From positions 56,989,432 to 57,053,431 of the forward strand of contig CM064502.1 in assembly GCA_032716605.1 (NCBI GenBank): a stretch of DNA of 64,000 nt. Direction: 5' to 3'. The position numbers were made by a program, and so were the translations under genes. This stretch comes from Paralithodes platypus (taxonomy: Eukaryota; Arthropoda; Malacostraca; Decapoda; Lithodidae). Under the pieces are notes generated by a model. That model made no database searches, was not told the origin of the DNA, and saw only the letters and a list, made by a program, of their open reading frames with translations. Below are positions 41,854 to 53,541 of this stretch, one piece after another; the stretch's first letter is position 1, and each line of letters opens with the position of its first letter.

Positions 41854-42117
41854 TTAACCCCTTCTTTACCGGTGATCTACTTTTCATTATTTTCTGGCAA
41901 TTATTAGAAGATTGTGTAGAGTTTAGGAAGGATGTCTACTCATTAAAAGGCTACAGACTATCTCAATTAATCCTTTTAGCTGCCATATATCCTTCCTAAG
42001 CTGGGGGTTTCCCAGGGGGAAACAAGGCGTCGGAGATGATGATGATGAAGCTTCACAAAATCGTCTAAGTGTAGCTGAAATAAAATACAAAAGACGTCTC
42101 CAGTACAGAAGGGGTTC
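41854..42117. mobile_element. MITE family B copy with a short insertion
   Basis: TTAACCCCTTCTTTACCGG left and CAGTACAGAAGGGGTT right. About 50 extra bases (GGGGGTTTCCCAGGGGGAAA...GATGATGATG) sit in the right arm near 42002-42050. Confidence 0.75.
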
Positions 42118-42344
42118 AAGTGTATTCAAGCTAACCTGGCAGAAATTGGTAATGCTGCCTTTCTATATACATTTGTATAGCCAATATTAAATAAAGGCGG
42201 CGTCACAACAGCAGCTTAGAAAGGCAGTATAGGAAGTATACATTTGGAATCCCATTACGCCATCAGACAGTACACTAGGACCATACGGCTGGGAAAGTGT
42301 AGATAGCAGAGAAGGGGTGTTGTAGATAGAGGAAGCTGTTGGAA

Positions 42345-42535
42345 TGGCTTTGTTTTGTGTGTTACTAGTCTGTATACATCGTCGAGGTGTCTCCTGACTG
42401 GGTGCGAACATGATATACATGCTAGGAAGTACTACCATGTACTACCACACCCGCCTTAGCTGGGATTGAACCCAGGTCAAGCAGATTCACATGTTAGCAT
42501 GCTCTCCACTCGACCGCCGCGGCTCTCTAGTACAG
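42345..42535 (-). repeat. tRNA-derived SINE with class-II-like head, - strand
   Basis: On the complement the head reads GAGCCGCGGCGGTCGAGTGG (A-box region), then CTTGACCTGGGTTCAATCCC (B box). The A-to-B spacing and the long middle suggest a Ser/Leu-type tRNA ancestor. The body continues to TACAGACTAGTAACACACA. The head recurs at 56460-56552 and the body at about 55635-55707. Confidence 0.65.
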
Positions 42536-42731
42536 TATATAGAAAGGCAGCATTACCAATTTCTGTCAGGTTAGTTTGAATACACTTTAGGTATATTTTT
42601 GTAGACAGGAAAAAGAGTGCACTTAATGTAGATAGACTGTGGCTGGATTTTCAGGTTCAACTGCGCTTTAGTTCCATATGTACCACATACAACTTGGTTA
42701 ATGTTTATTCTGTTAAGCAAAAGACAAACAT

Positions 42732-42945
42732 TTAACTCCTTGAGGAACATGACGTGTTTGACAGTTTAGTCTGGCTATTATTAGACGATTGTATACAGCT
42801 TAGGAAGGATCTGTGGGAATTATAAAGGTGGAGACTGTCTCAATTAACCCGCTGACTTCCATATATCCTTCCTAATCTAAATAAAATAGTCTAATTAACA
42901 GCCAGAATAAACTGCCAAAACATGTCAAAATCCTCAAGTGGTTAA
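42732..42945. mobile_element. MITE family B copy (Bb subtype)
   Basis: TTAACTCCTTGAGGAACATG left and ATCCTCAAGTGGTTAA right. Confidence 0.75.
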
Positions 42946-43073
42946 GGAAAATTGCTGGGTAGTTTTTATTAAAAAAAAAGTAATCTTTTACACAACTGGC
43001 ATCTTGACACATTGCTTCTTGACATGCCATGCTGCAAAGCCTTAGATTAAGTTACTGATATAATATATAGAGA

Positions 43074-43260
43074 TACAGGTCTCCCTCACTATCCGATCAC
43101 CAGATTTGCAATATTATTTTAGGTTTTTAGGAGTTTGGGTTTGGGTTTTGGCTGGTCCAAGAACGCAACCCCATATATCTTAGGGTTTGTTATACAATTT
43201 TTCTATTTAAGATCGGGTTTTCAGGAATGTAACCCAATCGTATATCGAGGGAGACCTGTA
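43074..43260. mobile_element. MITE family E, copy 5, reverse orientation
   Basis: TACAGGTCTCCCTCACTATC left and ATCGAGGGAGACCTGTA right. Confidence 0.85.
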
Positions 43261-44040
43261 TATAGAATAACAGTTTATGCAGTACTGGCAAACGCCTTAG
43301 CCAGGTGTGGTATATAGAATTAATATTAACCTGTTCAGTATGATGACAACCTTTTAAATATTATTCTGCATAACATTATACAATTTTATTCAGTTTAGGA
43401 ATAACTACTAGCCCATGGACTGCTAAAAATTGGACAATATAAAAGGTCAAGTTGAGGGGGGGGGGGGGGGGTTGTATAGAGGGGGGGAGGAGTGAAGGAT
43501 GTGGTATAGGGAGATACCACTATGTTCTATGTGTCATACAATTTTGAGACATTTCCCGGCACTGGCACGGTATTTGAAGGGTTCTTTTTACACGATTAAA
43601 TACCGTACCTTCCGTGAGGCCTATCGCACTTTACGGGCTAGTAATCAAAAGGGATATAAATTATAATAATTAACTTTGTGACTAGTGCAAATATTTTATA
43701 AAATCAATAACCAGAGCATTTATGAGGGCACAAAGGGAGTGTTCAATTTTGGTGAGCTGGAAACGGAACGGGTTGAGAGTAAGAGAGGTGTAATGCAAGG
43801 GTGTGTGAGTGAAAGTGGTGTTGGGTGGGAGGAGGGGCGCATAAATATAATTAGAATATGGATAAACATGGATAGATATGACTAGTAATCAATGCTGTAA
43901 AGTGAAATAGCCTTATAATAATATTTTCCCCGTTACAGTATGTGGAAGCTGTTTTTTCCCCCAAGAAATTACCATTGATAAATTTGGGGTGCGTCTAAGC
44001 AAGTGAAGTGTCTTAATTAGCCAAAAAAATGCAGTTAGTT
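43261..44040. other. mbl intron, MITE-poor
   Basis: A decayed B-like left arm (43329-43410), a G-run of about 18 (43453-43470) and a short palindrome with CACGGTATTTGAAGGG / GATTAAATACCGTACC (43566-43613). No exon seen. Confidence 0.45.
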
Positions 44041-44130
44041 TAGTTTAGAGAAATGTTGAAAGTGGTGTCAAATTTTAGAGAAATGTTGGAAGTGGTGTCA
44101 AAGTTTAGAGAAATTTTGAAAGTGGTGTCA
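44041..44130. repeat. Three tandem 30-bp units upstream of the zinc-finger-4 exon
   Basis: AGTTTAGAGAAATGTTGAAA plus GTGGTGTCAA repeats three times with period exactly 30 and three to four substitutions. It ends 62 bp before the exon. Confidence 0.9.
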
Positions 44131-44192
44131 TCATATTGAAAGGGTTAATAAATTGTAATATATCGTGTGTAACTGTGTATTGTATATTGCAG

Positions 44193-44638
44193 ATCATGTA
44201 GAGGTGACAGACATGAAGGTGAGTGTCTGTCGTGATGCGGTGAAGGGGCGGTGCGGCCGGGGGTTGTGCAAGTATTACCACCTGCCCGTCTCCCTGCCTC
44301 CCGCTCCACTCCACCCTCTCTCCGCCCGCACCACCCACCACCACCACCACCAACACGCCACTACCACCACCACCTCCACCTCCCCGCGCCACCACCACCT
44401 ACACCACCTCAACCACCTCCACCCTCACCCCACACACCCACTGCTCATGGATGCCCGATACCTGGATAACAACAACATTAACAACCTGAACAACAACACC
44501 AGTACCAGTATCAACACCTCCCAGCTACCAGTACCACCACCACCACTAGCTGGTACCACCACCAGTGGTGCTGCCACATCATCTGCCATCCATGTCATTG
44601 CCAGCTTGAGCAATCCAAACAACATCATTTGCAACTAA
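44193..44638 (+). CDS. mbl: muscleblind (mbl) terminal exon: CCCH zinc finger 4 and His/Thr/Asn-rich tail
   Basis: Enters in phase 1 after GTATATTGCAG and reads DHVEVTDMKVSVCRDAVKGR, then CGRGLCKYYHLP. The finger C-X7-C-X4-C-X3-H matches the even-numbered MBNL fingers ([21 protein letters not shown]-type). After it come VSLPPAPLHPLSA, a His run (HHHHHQH, then HHHLHHLNHLHPH), an Asn/Thr segment (NNNINNLNNNTS) and ASLSNPNNIICN before TAA at 44636-44638. The tail is about 120 residues of low complexity. With exons 835, 14031, 33007 and 40384 it completes a 289-codon open frame. GTGAGT at 44219 inside the exon resembles a donor, but the finger follows it, so it is unlikely to be used in this form. 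Confidence 0.9.
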
Positions 44639-44780
44639 CTGAATGCAACAATGTATTCAGAAAGAAGCTATGTCAGTGGCATATAAGAATATATTATACT
44701 AGAGGCCTATATGAAAACCATAAGGTTATAAAGCTGGATAATAATAATAAATGAGTGTGGATTGAATGTGTGGGTAATCT
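44639..44780 (+). other. mbl: Proximal 3' UTR of the two-finger-pair mbl isoform
   Basis: Runs from the stop to the first poly(A) hexamer at 44746-44751. The following 44755-44880 is very GT-rich, as expected of a downstream cleavage element. Confidence 0.6.
44746..44751 (+). terminator. mbl: Poly(A) signal AATAAA with GT-rich downstream element
   Basis: AATAAA 108 nt after the stop, followed within 10-30 nt by TGTGTGGGTAATCTGGTTGT-type GT-rich sequence. The best poly(A) site in the window. Further hexamers at 45048-45053 and 48860-48865 could serve longer UTRs. Confidence 0.55.
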
Positions 44781-47700
44781 GGTTGTAGTGGTGTTGATCT
44801 GGTGTATGGTGTATGTTATGTTGTGGTGTGTGTTGTGTGTTGTGGTGTGTGTGGTGTGGTGGGTGGGGTGGAGTCCCAGCCCCGGCCCCGGTCCCGGTGC
44901 TAACACAGTTCCGGGACACCGGAGCCTCTGGTGCTAGCACAGCCATGCTCACATAATGTGATTTGTCAAGTGTGTCCTTACAATCCCCTCCCATGGGGAT
45001 GGGTCAACTCCAGCACTCGTGGGTATTTTTTCAAAAAACATAACAAAAATAAATTTTCACTTTGTTTTTATCTCTTTTATATAAGGATAAGGTAGGGAAA
45101 AAGCCCTTATAAAGGGTGGAGATTAATTATTTTCTATTATGTACCAGTGAAACAGACTCTTGGACTGTTATGTGTACATGACAAAGTCACGTGCCAGTGA
45201 AGCCCCCGACCAGCACCCGACCTTGTGAGCCTCCCCCCCCCTCCCCCTGGCAACACCCGGGCACTATCCCCCGTTGCCGCCCCCGGCACTCCTTGGCTAG
45301 TTCATGTGTTGTTCTGGCAGCTCCCGGGCAGCGCCCCCGGTCGTCCCGGCTTGGGGGCAACCTGAAGACAGTGTGGGGCGGCCGGGGCCTTACTGCCTAG
45401 TACAGTAGTGCACCACTTGTTAGCTCTCATGACAATTTTAATAACGATAATATTAATAATCTTGTAATAATGTCCCTCTTGTTTCCTGTGTGATGGGTGT
45501 CCCCCTGAGAGGGGGGGTGGCTCCCCCCATGCCCCGCCGGTGTGCTGGTCCATTACCTTAGGAAAGAGATACAGCGAGAAGCTGGCTGAACGCAGAAGAC
45601 TTGGGAGAATAAGGAACACAGATGAGAGAGGAAGAAGAAGAAGGAAGCACCCTAAGGAAGCCAGGTCATTGAAGGAGACAACAACAACAACAACAACAAC
45701 AACACCCAGCCAGGAAGGAATCTCATTTACAAACCATTTTATTTATTCATTTTTATTTTTTTTTTCTGTTTTTACACGAATTGGTTTCTAGTCACTTTTA
45801 CCCTTTGTTTTATTTCTTATAAACGCCATGACTAGTTCGGTGAATTTATGGGGCTGTGACAACTTAGTACAGTATGTCTGGTTTTATATGAAACTGTATT
45901 ATGCAAAGCCGTATATGTATGTTGTAGTACTTGTAATGGAGAAATTTTTCATAGTTCCTTGTGTTATTTTTACATATATATATGAAAACTCTGGTGTTTT
46001 TATTACATGTAAAGTGCCACGATTTTAATGTTCCTGCAATTGACGCATTTAGGAATCAAAGAGAGGGTATAAGGGAGGGTTTTGAAATGCTTGCGAAAAA
46101 GTCCAGGCTTTAGATGACACCGTTTTGGCAACTCAGTCTGTCCGGGTGGCCTGTTTGTATCTAAGCATCAGGCTGTGGGAAATGTCCTTCAACTTTTTCT
46201 TAATAATCATATTTTAACGTATACTATATTATCTGAAAATAATAGGCTTGGCAAAATACGAAAGCCTGCTGCTTAAAATGTCAAACATATCAACATTTTT
46301 ATATACATATATTAAGATATTTAAATCATGAAAACAATCTTTATTATGCTTGAAAGAATAATGAATGCTGCTTCTTATTATTCTACTGTATATTGCATTC
46401 AATATATACCATAAATGAAAACAGAAAAAGAAAAATGCAACTGCAATTTCTTTTATGAAATTATATATCTTGAAGTGTTCATGTCCCACGTACACACAAA
46501 TCTGAAATGCTCTGTATAATTGTTCCTCAGTAGGAGTTTCATGTTTGGAAACACAAAAACCACATTTGATACCTTCACTTATGCTCAGACATATTTTCAG
46601 GGAATGTGAGATGGATGGTTGTGGGTTGCACTGTTAAGCTAATGATGCTCAAGCCAGAGTTTCTTTTCATCTTTTTATGAGCCCAGTCAAACGCTAAAAG
46701 CTAAGTGTTCCATGACAAAGGCCCCCCGGACACGCACTCTCTCTCGCTAGTTCACTTGTTTGTCAGGCTCAGTTAGGTGGCAGGGTGAATCCTTCCATTT
46801 CATACTTTAAAGCCCCCTCTTCCTATTCCATTTTTTCCTCCCCCCTTCCCAGATTGGTTTTTTATACTCAGAATAATGTATAATAATAAATAATAATAAT
46901 AATAATAGTAATAATAATGATGTAATATTAATCATAGGTATTTCCACATCTAACTGATCCCATTCACTCTCAACTGTCGCATCCACATAACTGGCATAAC
47001 TCAGGCCATTACACAAATCCCTCGCAACAGTACCATAAGAGATGCCATCCACACTCAGCCATAGTTTAATGCTGTCTCCCTCACTCCCCTCGCCTTTCTC
47101 GATTTCTGTGCCGCTCTGTGCCAGCTTTCACGGTCTCTTTTTTTAAATGTATCTCTCTGTGCCTCTCCCTGCCTCTCCCGTGCCACCGACTGCAGCCTCC
47201 CACACAGTTAATGTCGGTCTCCACCAGCACGCTTGCTGTAATTTAGGATCTAACTTCAGCCATGTGATAAGAGGAGCTGCAGGTGGTGCCACGCCGCGCC
47301 GGACTCCACCGGGGCCGGCCTAGGGGCACACCTCAAGTCACGCTCACAATCCGGCCATGCAGGGTACAACTTGGACCCTAGAGTTGCGCTTGCTTCACAG
47401 TCAAATGTAGGGGCTTTTTCTTCAGAGTGCAGCATCCAAACTGCAGGCTTCATGATGTCACTGCTTCCCAGCCCCCGACAGTTCCCAGTTAGAAATATAT
47501 CCAGGTGCGGTACCAGTGTGCGGGGTGGCTCCTGCGTCCCCGCCCTGGGCGGCCGTGGTGAAGCTGGGCACCTGTCGGGGTTCTTCTGGGCAGGCCCTAG
47601 GACAGCACGGGGAGAGAGGAGAGTTGCTGTGCTGGGTCCTGCCCTGCCAATCCTGTTCTCTTACTGGCCCCCGTACTGGTTGTCTCTGTAGGCAAACTGG

Positions 47701-49087
47701 CTAGGAGACCACTGAGAGCAGGGTCTGGCATTGCATGTAACCAGTTATCTAGTGGGTAGTCCATGTAGGATCCCTAGCACCCTAGCTTCAAATAGTAGAA
47801 TGTAGGCCTGGGGCACAAGTCCCCGCACACTTGCATGTTAGCACCACGCTTAAACCAGTTTAACTGTATCAATGTGAATAGATCTCCTGTAACCTATAAA
47901 TGATGCTCCTATATTCTGTATGTTAGAGCTATGCCCTCCCGATGGCAAGGGGTTGCCCGCTGCCGCCCCAGCTGCCCGCCCGCGCGCCCGCACTGCCTGG
48001 CGACCCCGACCCATCCCCGACTCTGATCACAGTCAGCCTGCCACCTTGGTTGCCTAAGCACTTTTACCACAAGTCACTCACAGTTACTCACTCATAAGGG
48101 GTACAGCTATCAAATTGATCACAAGTGACCAAGGTGGAGTCGGGCGGAGAGGGTGGTAGAGTTTACGAGGATGTCCTCACGAAGCCAAATCAAAACTAAA
48201 GCGCCATATTGTATCTGTTTAAGTCCTCCTCCACGCCGCCACTGGCCCTTCGTGAGGGTCGTCCGCGTAAGATCTGTTCCTTGTGATGCTGCCGGCGCTC
48301 CCGGCCGCAGTCAACTGACAGTTGGGCACTAACGATGCCCAACACAAGGTTACCGTAAGGTCCATTATAATATGAAGTAATAGTAATATTAATCATAATT
48401 ATAATCACGATAATCATATAGCCAGTCTGATGACAACTAATTGGTGAGCGTGAGTCCAGCCAGACTGACCTAAGAGTTAAAGTCTGGCTGGCCTCAGAGC
48501 TCCCCACACACTCCGGACGGTAACGGTGGGGTGTCTGCCACCTCACTGGCCGGGGATGCATGCTCCTAGTATCTATTTTATTTTTACTTGAGAATATTTG
48601 TACACTGTAATGAACTAAGCCAGTTTTGAGAAATTATCGTGTTTCCAATCGTCCCCACCTTTGTCAGGGTTGAAGTCTCAATGTAGAGAAACACATTTCC
48701 AATGTTATTTTTTATATTTTATCAATACTTATTGTTCATTGCTTGTTTAGCAGTTAATTTATGCTGGCTTGGTTTTAAAAAGTCACAAATTAAGTGAGTT
48801 TTATACTTATACATGTTTGTTTCTAATTTAATTTCTATGAATGCTACTCCAAATGTTTAAATAAATGATTTTGATATTTTACTAATGGTATGCTAGGCAA
48901 TGTTCTGACTTCATGTCAGAACGATGTAGTAAAGTGGGGATGAAGATCCCCAACATTTTGTGATATTTTCTTATTGTTATTTAAGTCGATTTCTCTGTTT
49001 TCCTGTGACTACTGACGTTGTTGTTACGTTACTTGTTAGGCTAAGGTTGATGCACGTAGGGAGAGTTGTGGTGAGATTATAAGGCCT
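44781..49087 (+). other. Transposon-poor region after the mbl terminal exon (possible long 3' UTR)
   Basis: About 4.3 kb with essentially no family A-H MITE, unlike the introns. It has GC-rich patches (45190-45400, 47240-47700, 47940-48050, 48230-48340), an (ACA)n run (45686-45713) and AATAAA at 48860. Open frames such as 45191-45400, 45540-45791 and 47371-47691 are not recognised; some end near splice-like TGTTCTGGCAG (45320) or GTCTCTGTAG (47691). An extended UTR is one explanation and an unrecognised exon set another. Confidence 0.4.
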
Positions 49088-49304
49088 TTAAGCTGGTATC
49101 ACACGAGAGCTTTTATAGTCAACATTCGATAATCAACATTTTTCTGGCAACATTTCTGGACTATTTTTCACTGTTATCAGAAACTAGACTGATGGTAGAT
49201 TAATATAGGTAGCAGAAATATTATAAATGCTAACCTCATAAGCTGCCAGACCAGTGTTAAGGATAAGTGTTGAAGGAAAAAGGGCTCGTGTGATACCGGC
49301 TTTA
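49088..49304. mobile_element. MITE family K copy
   Basis: TTTAAGCTGGTATCACACGA left and TCGTGTGATACCGGCTTTA right. Confidence 0.8.
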
Positions 49305-49558
49305 CCCAGCCACACCCAAGTAACCACCCAGCCCTCGCTAACACACACTAAGGGACATTTTTTCAGTCGGGTATTTTCGGGCTTGCTCCTTCAATACAAA
49401 TTTGGCTGTCTTATATATTATTTTTGATGCATTGTTTTTTTTTTCTCAAATTTATAACAAATGCCTCAATGTAATCTGTTGTGAATAATCAAAAGAGTTA
49501 TAACTGTCTTAGAGCTGCTCAAGTTAAGACCAGACTTGGTTTGTAATACGTTTTTGTA

Positions 49559-49790
49559 ATTACCGACTTGCGAGTTTCGTTTTATAAGGAAGTTGGATCT
49601 GTAGACATAGATATTTAGCAGAATTACCATCTAAAATACGGTCGTAGTACTGTACATTCAAAAATTCATAAAACCCAATTCAACATACCTTTTATCCATC
49701 AGAAACCCACATTATTATTGTATTTCTGTTTAATATCGATGTTTACGGCTCCAACTTCCTTATAGCCTGAAACTCGCAAGTGGTCAATTC
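49559..49790. mobile_element. MITE family G copy
   Basis: ATTACCGACTTGCGAGTTTC left and GAAACTCGCAAGTGGTCAATT right. Confidence 0.85.
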
Positions 49791-49896
49791 CTGTACTAAA
49801 ACGGAAATATGTTTGAAAAAATGGCCCCATGTCCACCGACCCTGATTGTTGTCTCACTTTGGTTTAGTGTGTGAGGGAAGACAGGTGGCCAAGGGG

Positions 49897-50269
49897 TTAA
49901 AGGAGCCCACCTCGCTTTTTTCATCTTTCTCTCCCTCTCTCATTGGCTTGTATCCATTCGGCCCTATTCAGCTTACTGTTTTAAGACGTTTACCCCCATC
50001 CAGGTGTCAATATTTGCGAGCCAGTATATATATATATTTTTGTTTTGACAGCAAGCTAAATTTGTACATTTTTCGATAGAAAAATTTCTTCGGCAAAGCC
50101 GGATTTCTCCATACAATGCTGGCTTGCTGTCGCTAGCCAGGAAGAAATCGACACCTGGATGGGGATAAACGTCTTAAAACAGTTGGCTGAATAGGGCCTA
50201 ATAGATACAAGCCAGGGAAAGAGAGAAAAGGAGAGAAAGATAAAAAAAAAAGGCGGTGACCCCCCTTAA
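49897..50269. mobile_element. MITE family C, copy 7
   Basis: TTAAAGGAGCCCACCTCGC left and GGCGGTGACCCCCCTTAA right. Confidence 0.85.
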
Positions 50270-50459
50270 TGTGAGCTGGGTCCTGATAGTCTCACCACCC
50301 CTTCCCCCCCTCCCACCCCGGGCACCCACCTCACCCAGGTGTAGATGGGGGGGTAGTCTTGGGGGGGGCGGAGGGCGGGGGGCGACAAAAGTAAACGCCT
50401 TGAGTGTGGTGGTGTCGTTCTGGCTTTACTCCGGCTACCACTAGATCGTTTTATTCAGC
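50270..50459. other. GC-rich spacer with G-runs
   Basis: C-runs at 50290-50330 and G-runs at 50348-50382 face each other as a possible hairpin. No coding signal. Confidence 0.45.
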
Positions 50460-50820
50460 TTAACCCCTTCTCTACCGGCGATGTCTCTTTAAGTTTATCC
50501 AGCTAGCTTTATTCAGACGATGGTGTGCGGTTTAAGAAGGATCTGTGATAGTAATAATAGTTGAGTGAGATAGTTTAAAGGCTGCTAGTTGCTCGAGTCC
50601 CTTCTTGAACTGAATAAAATCGTCTAGTAGTAGCAAGAATAAAGTAAAAAGGACATCGCCGATACAGAAGGGGTTAAAAATGACCTCTAAAAATCAAAAG
50701 GAGTAGACTATCTCAATTAACCTGCTAACTGACTACCGCAGGTTATTCCTAAGCTAGATAAAATTGTCTAATGATAGCTGAATTAAAAATGTAAATGACT
50801 TCATCATACTGAAGGCGTTA
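50460..50820. mobile_element. Family B copy (50460-50677) followed by a partial one
   Basis: TTAACCCCTTCTCTACCGGC and GCCGATACAGAAGGGGTTAA bound the first. 50690-50820 is a right half ending CATCATACTGAAGGCGTTA. Confidence 0.8.
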
Positions 50821-51031
50821 TAGGTAGCGCCAACGAACTTGACAATTTTCTCGACCCCTTAACTTCTCATAACTCAAAATGAATGAAAGCAATCGAGCTG
50901 ACATTTCTATCATTAGGGAAGAGCCCACCAGGAAGTAGATGTGGATATTGACAGCCAGTTTTCTCTAGGCCCTTTTGAGTTACGAGAAGTTAAGGGGTAA
51001 AACAAATTGTCAAGTTCGTTGGCGCTACCTT
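50819..51031. mobile_element. Family A'' MITE, copy 2
   Basis: TATAGGTAGCGCCAACGAAC and GTTCGTTGGCGCTACCT are exact inverted ends. Confidence 0.85.
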
Positions 51032-51107
51032 TACACCACACAAGAGACGCTCTCGGATCTGATACATCGTCTCCCTCACTGTCTTTATGAGAAATACTCA
51101 AATATAC

Positions 51108-51481
51108 TTAAGGGGAGATGGGCCGGTTTTCTGGTCCCCTTTCTCCCTCGTGTTTAGCCCCATTTGTTTTGAGATTATAAGACGTTCGGTCCATTAGTTT
51201 GGCCATTTTAACACCTTTCGCCCAATTAAGTTGTCAATTTTAAGACCTTTCGTGCCATTTAGGTGTCTATTTTTTCCTGGCGAGCGATTTCGCGAGCCTG
51301 TAATTTTAAGAGGAATCGTCCTTTGGCCGGGACATTTTTCTACCGAAAAATGTAAAAATTGATCTTGAAAGGGGGTCTTGGGGGGTGTTTTTCTTAGCTG
51401 GATGGAGGTGTAGCGAGGAAACTAAGAAATAAAGGAATACATGTATTAATAGGCCCAAAAAAATGGCCCATGTCCCCTTAA
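51108..51481. mobile_element. MITE family D copy
   Basis: TTAAGGGGAGATGGGCCGG left and TGGCCCATGTCCCCTTAA right. Confidence 0.85.
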
Positions 51482-51622
51482 TGACTACTAACTCATCACA
51501 GCTCCTCTTAGTGATAATATATGGGATAGATATTCACAACATTAAGCTACAAATGTATTATAGTACAGTTTTATATTGTATTGTACTATGAAGCGATGCA
51601 TAATTATAAATTCTAAGTAAAC

Positions 51623-51836
51623 TATAGTTTATTCGCTGTCAGTAGGCGAGAAATTATGACCTCTAACCTCTGTAACTAAAAAAACGACTAGAGTAATCGA
51701 GGTAATATTTCTACCATTTGGGAAGGGTCAACCAGGGAATAGGTGTGAAAATGTACAGCCCATTTGCTCTAGCCCTTTTTGAGTTACAGAGGATAGACGT
51801 CATGATTTCTCGCCTACTTACAGCGAATAGACTATA
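51623..51836. mobile_element. MITE family A copy, divergent ends
   Basis: TATAGTTTATTCGCTGTCAG and CAGCGAATAGACTATA ends with A-type interior. Confidence 0.8.
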
Positions 51837-53355
51837 GGGTGTGGTATACTCCTGAGATGACTACTTACACAGAGGGAGACAATGTATGAGATCCGACTGT
51901 CGTCTTTTAGAGCCGCTCCTAACGTGACCCCAAGGTAGCATCCCCTTTTATACGAAGAAGAAGAAGAAGCCCTTGGAGGGAAAGAAATGATACTGAGGAC
52001 CTGTGACCTCTTTCAAGATATTGGGTGTAGCTAACGGCCCAAGGTGTTAGTTACTGGGCACCCCTCTTAGCGATTTGTCATTAATTTTTCATATACTTAC
52101 CATATACTATATCTTCGAATAGTTATGCACTTAGCCAGACTAGTGCATTCATTTAAAATACCTAAGTTATAGCAGACTACTTAATATACATTAAGAAATG
52201 TTATCCAGCCATTCTTATATCACTATGTTAATATGTTATTTCAAAGCAAAAATAACAAGTTAGAAAACAGTTGTGCATATCCAAGTTGTATGTTATTTGT
52301 ACTGTTGTGTATGCGTGAAGTCTGAATTATTACTACTACTTTTTAGGTGATAAATATCTTGGAAGGTGGTGGGGGTGGGGAGGACGGCACCCCCGGGGAG
52401 AGGACCCTTGCCCGGGGGTGCTCAAGTGTACCACAGTGCCAACGTCTTCGGGGAGGGGGGGGAAACAATACACACAAACTCCTATGTCACGCTGCCTAGA
52501 TACTATTTACACCTACGGATAATAATCTACGTAAAGTACGCCGGAATTCACCTTGCAAAATACTAATAATATTCTAGTATAGTAGGATACAAATACTTTC
52601 CTAGCTAACATTGGACAGCTCTTTTAATATATCAAGTGAATTGGCCGAGTGTTTAATATTAGGCACAGTATAATATATATGTAAATTGATGCAGCATAAT
52701 ACCCCCACACCTCGCCCTGACCTTTCCTTGCTCTCGTCACCACCGATACCACTAATAGCCACCACCACCCCATTGTACGATTTGAAGCTCATTGCAAAAC
52801 TACCACATTAGCAATATATATAGATATATATATACTTATATGAATACTGTATATTCAGTGTATTGTCAAAGCAACGAATAAGTGTTGAGCTGTGTGTACT
52901 TATAGCGAATGGCTTTGTATATGGATCTTTATGTTTAGTTTTTTATATATATAGACAGTATATATAGATAGATTAATGTAGAGCTTCCTGTATAAAGCTT
53001 TACAAAGAATGTAGTAATTAGGGCTTGATTAATATTGCTGAGAAGTGGTTTGTTTTACGTTATGTTCCAGGCAGATTTTCTTTTAACGCTCACTTTACTT
53101 AACCATTATAGATTCTCTGAGTGTTGGTACGAGATGTATCATAGATTTACGTAGTTCTCCACACCTGTTTTTTGTTATGAGAATCAAACTAGAGACACAA
53201 GAGCATGTGGAGCCATGTGTTTTAATATATAAATGCCAGTACAGTATAATAGATGTTGTCACTAGGGATCCTGTCTAGAGTCTCCAAGAAAACACACTAT
53301 AATAAAGATGGCTAGAGCTCAACTAGGACCTAGGTAAAAGTGTTTAGTCTAGGTG
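51837..53355. other. Intergenic sequence, largely unique
   Basis: Contains a (GAA)n run at about 51953-51967 after a GC-rich word (possible retroelement tail) and short TATATA tracts at 52808-52830 and 52940-52975. No gene seen. Confidence 0.4.
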
Positions 53356-53541
53356 TACAGGTCTCCCTCAATTTACGATTGGGTTACGTTCCCGAAAATC
53401 CGATCTTGAATAGAAAAATTGTATAGCGAACCCTAAAATCAATGGGGTAAATGGGGATGCGTTCTCGGATCAGCCAAAATTCAAACAAACACCTAAAAAC
53501 CTATAATAAATTGGGGCATCGGAGAGTTAGGGAGACTTGTA
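53356..53541. mobile_element. MITE family E, copy 6
   Basis: TACAGGTCTCCCTCAATTTA left and GTTAGGGAGACTTGTA right. Confidence 0.8.

Noticed and set aside
44219..44224. GTGAGT inside the finger-4 exon as an exon end
   Set aside because: Using it would remove finger 4, which lies immediately downstream in an open frame with correct CCCH spacing.
47371..47691. 106-codon frame as a gene
   Set aside because: No recognised motif; GC-rich sequence lowers stop density. Left as part of the unexplained region after mbl.
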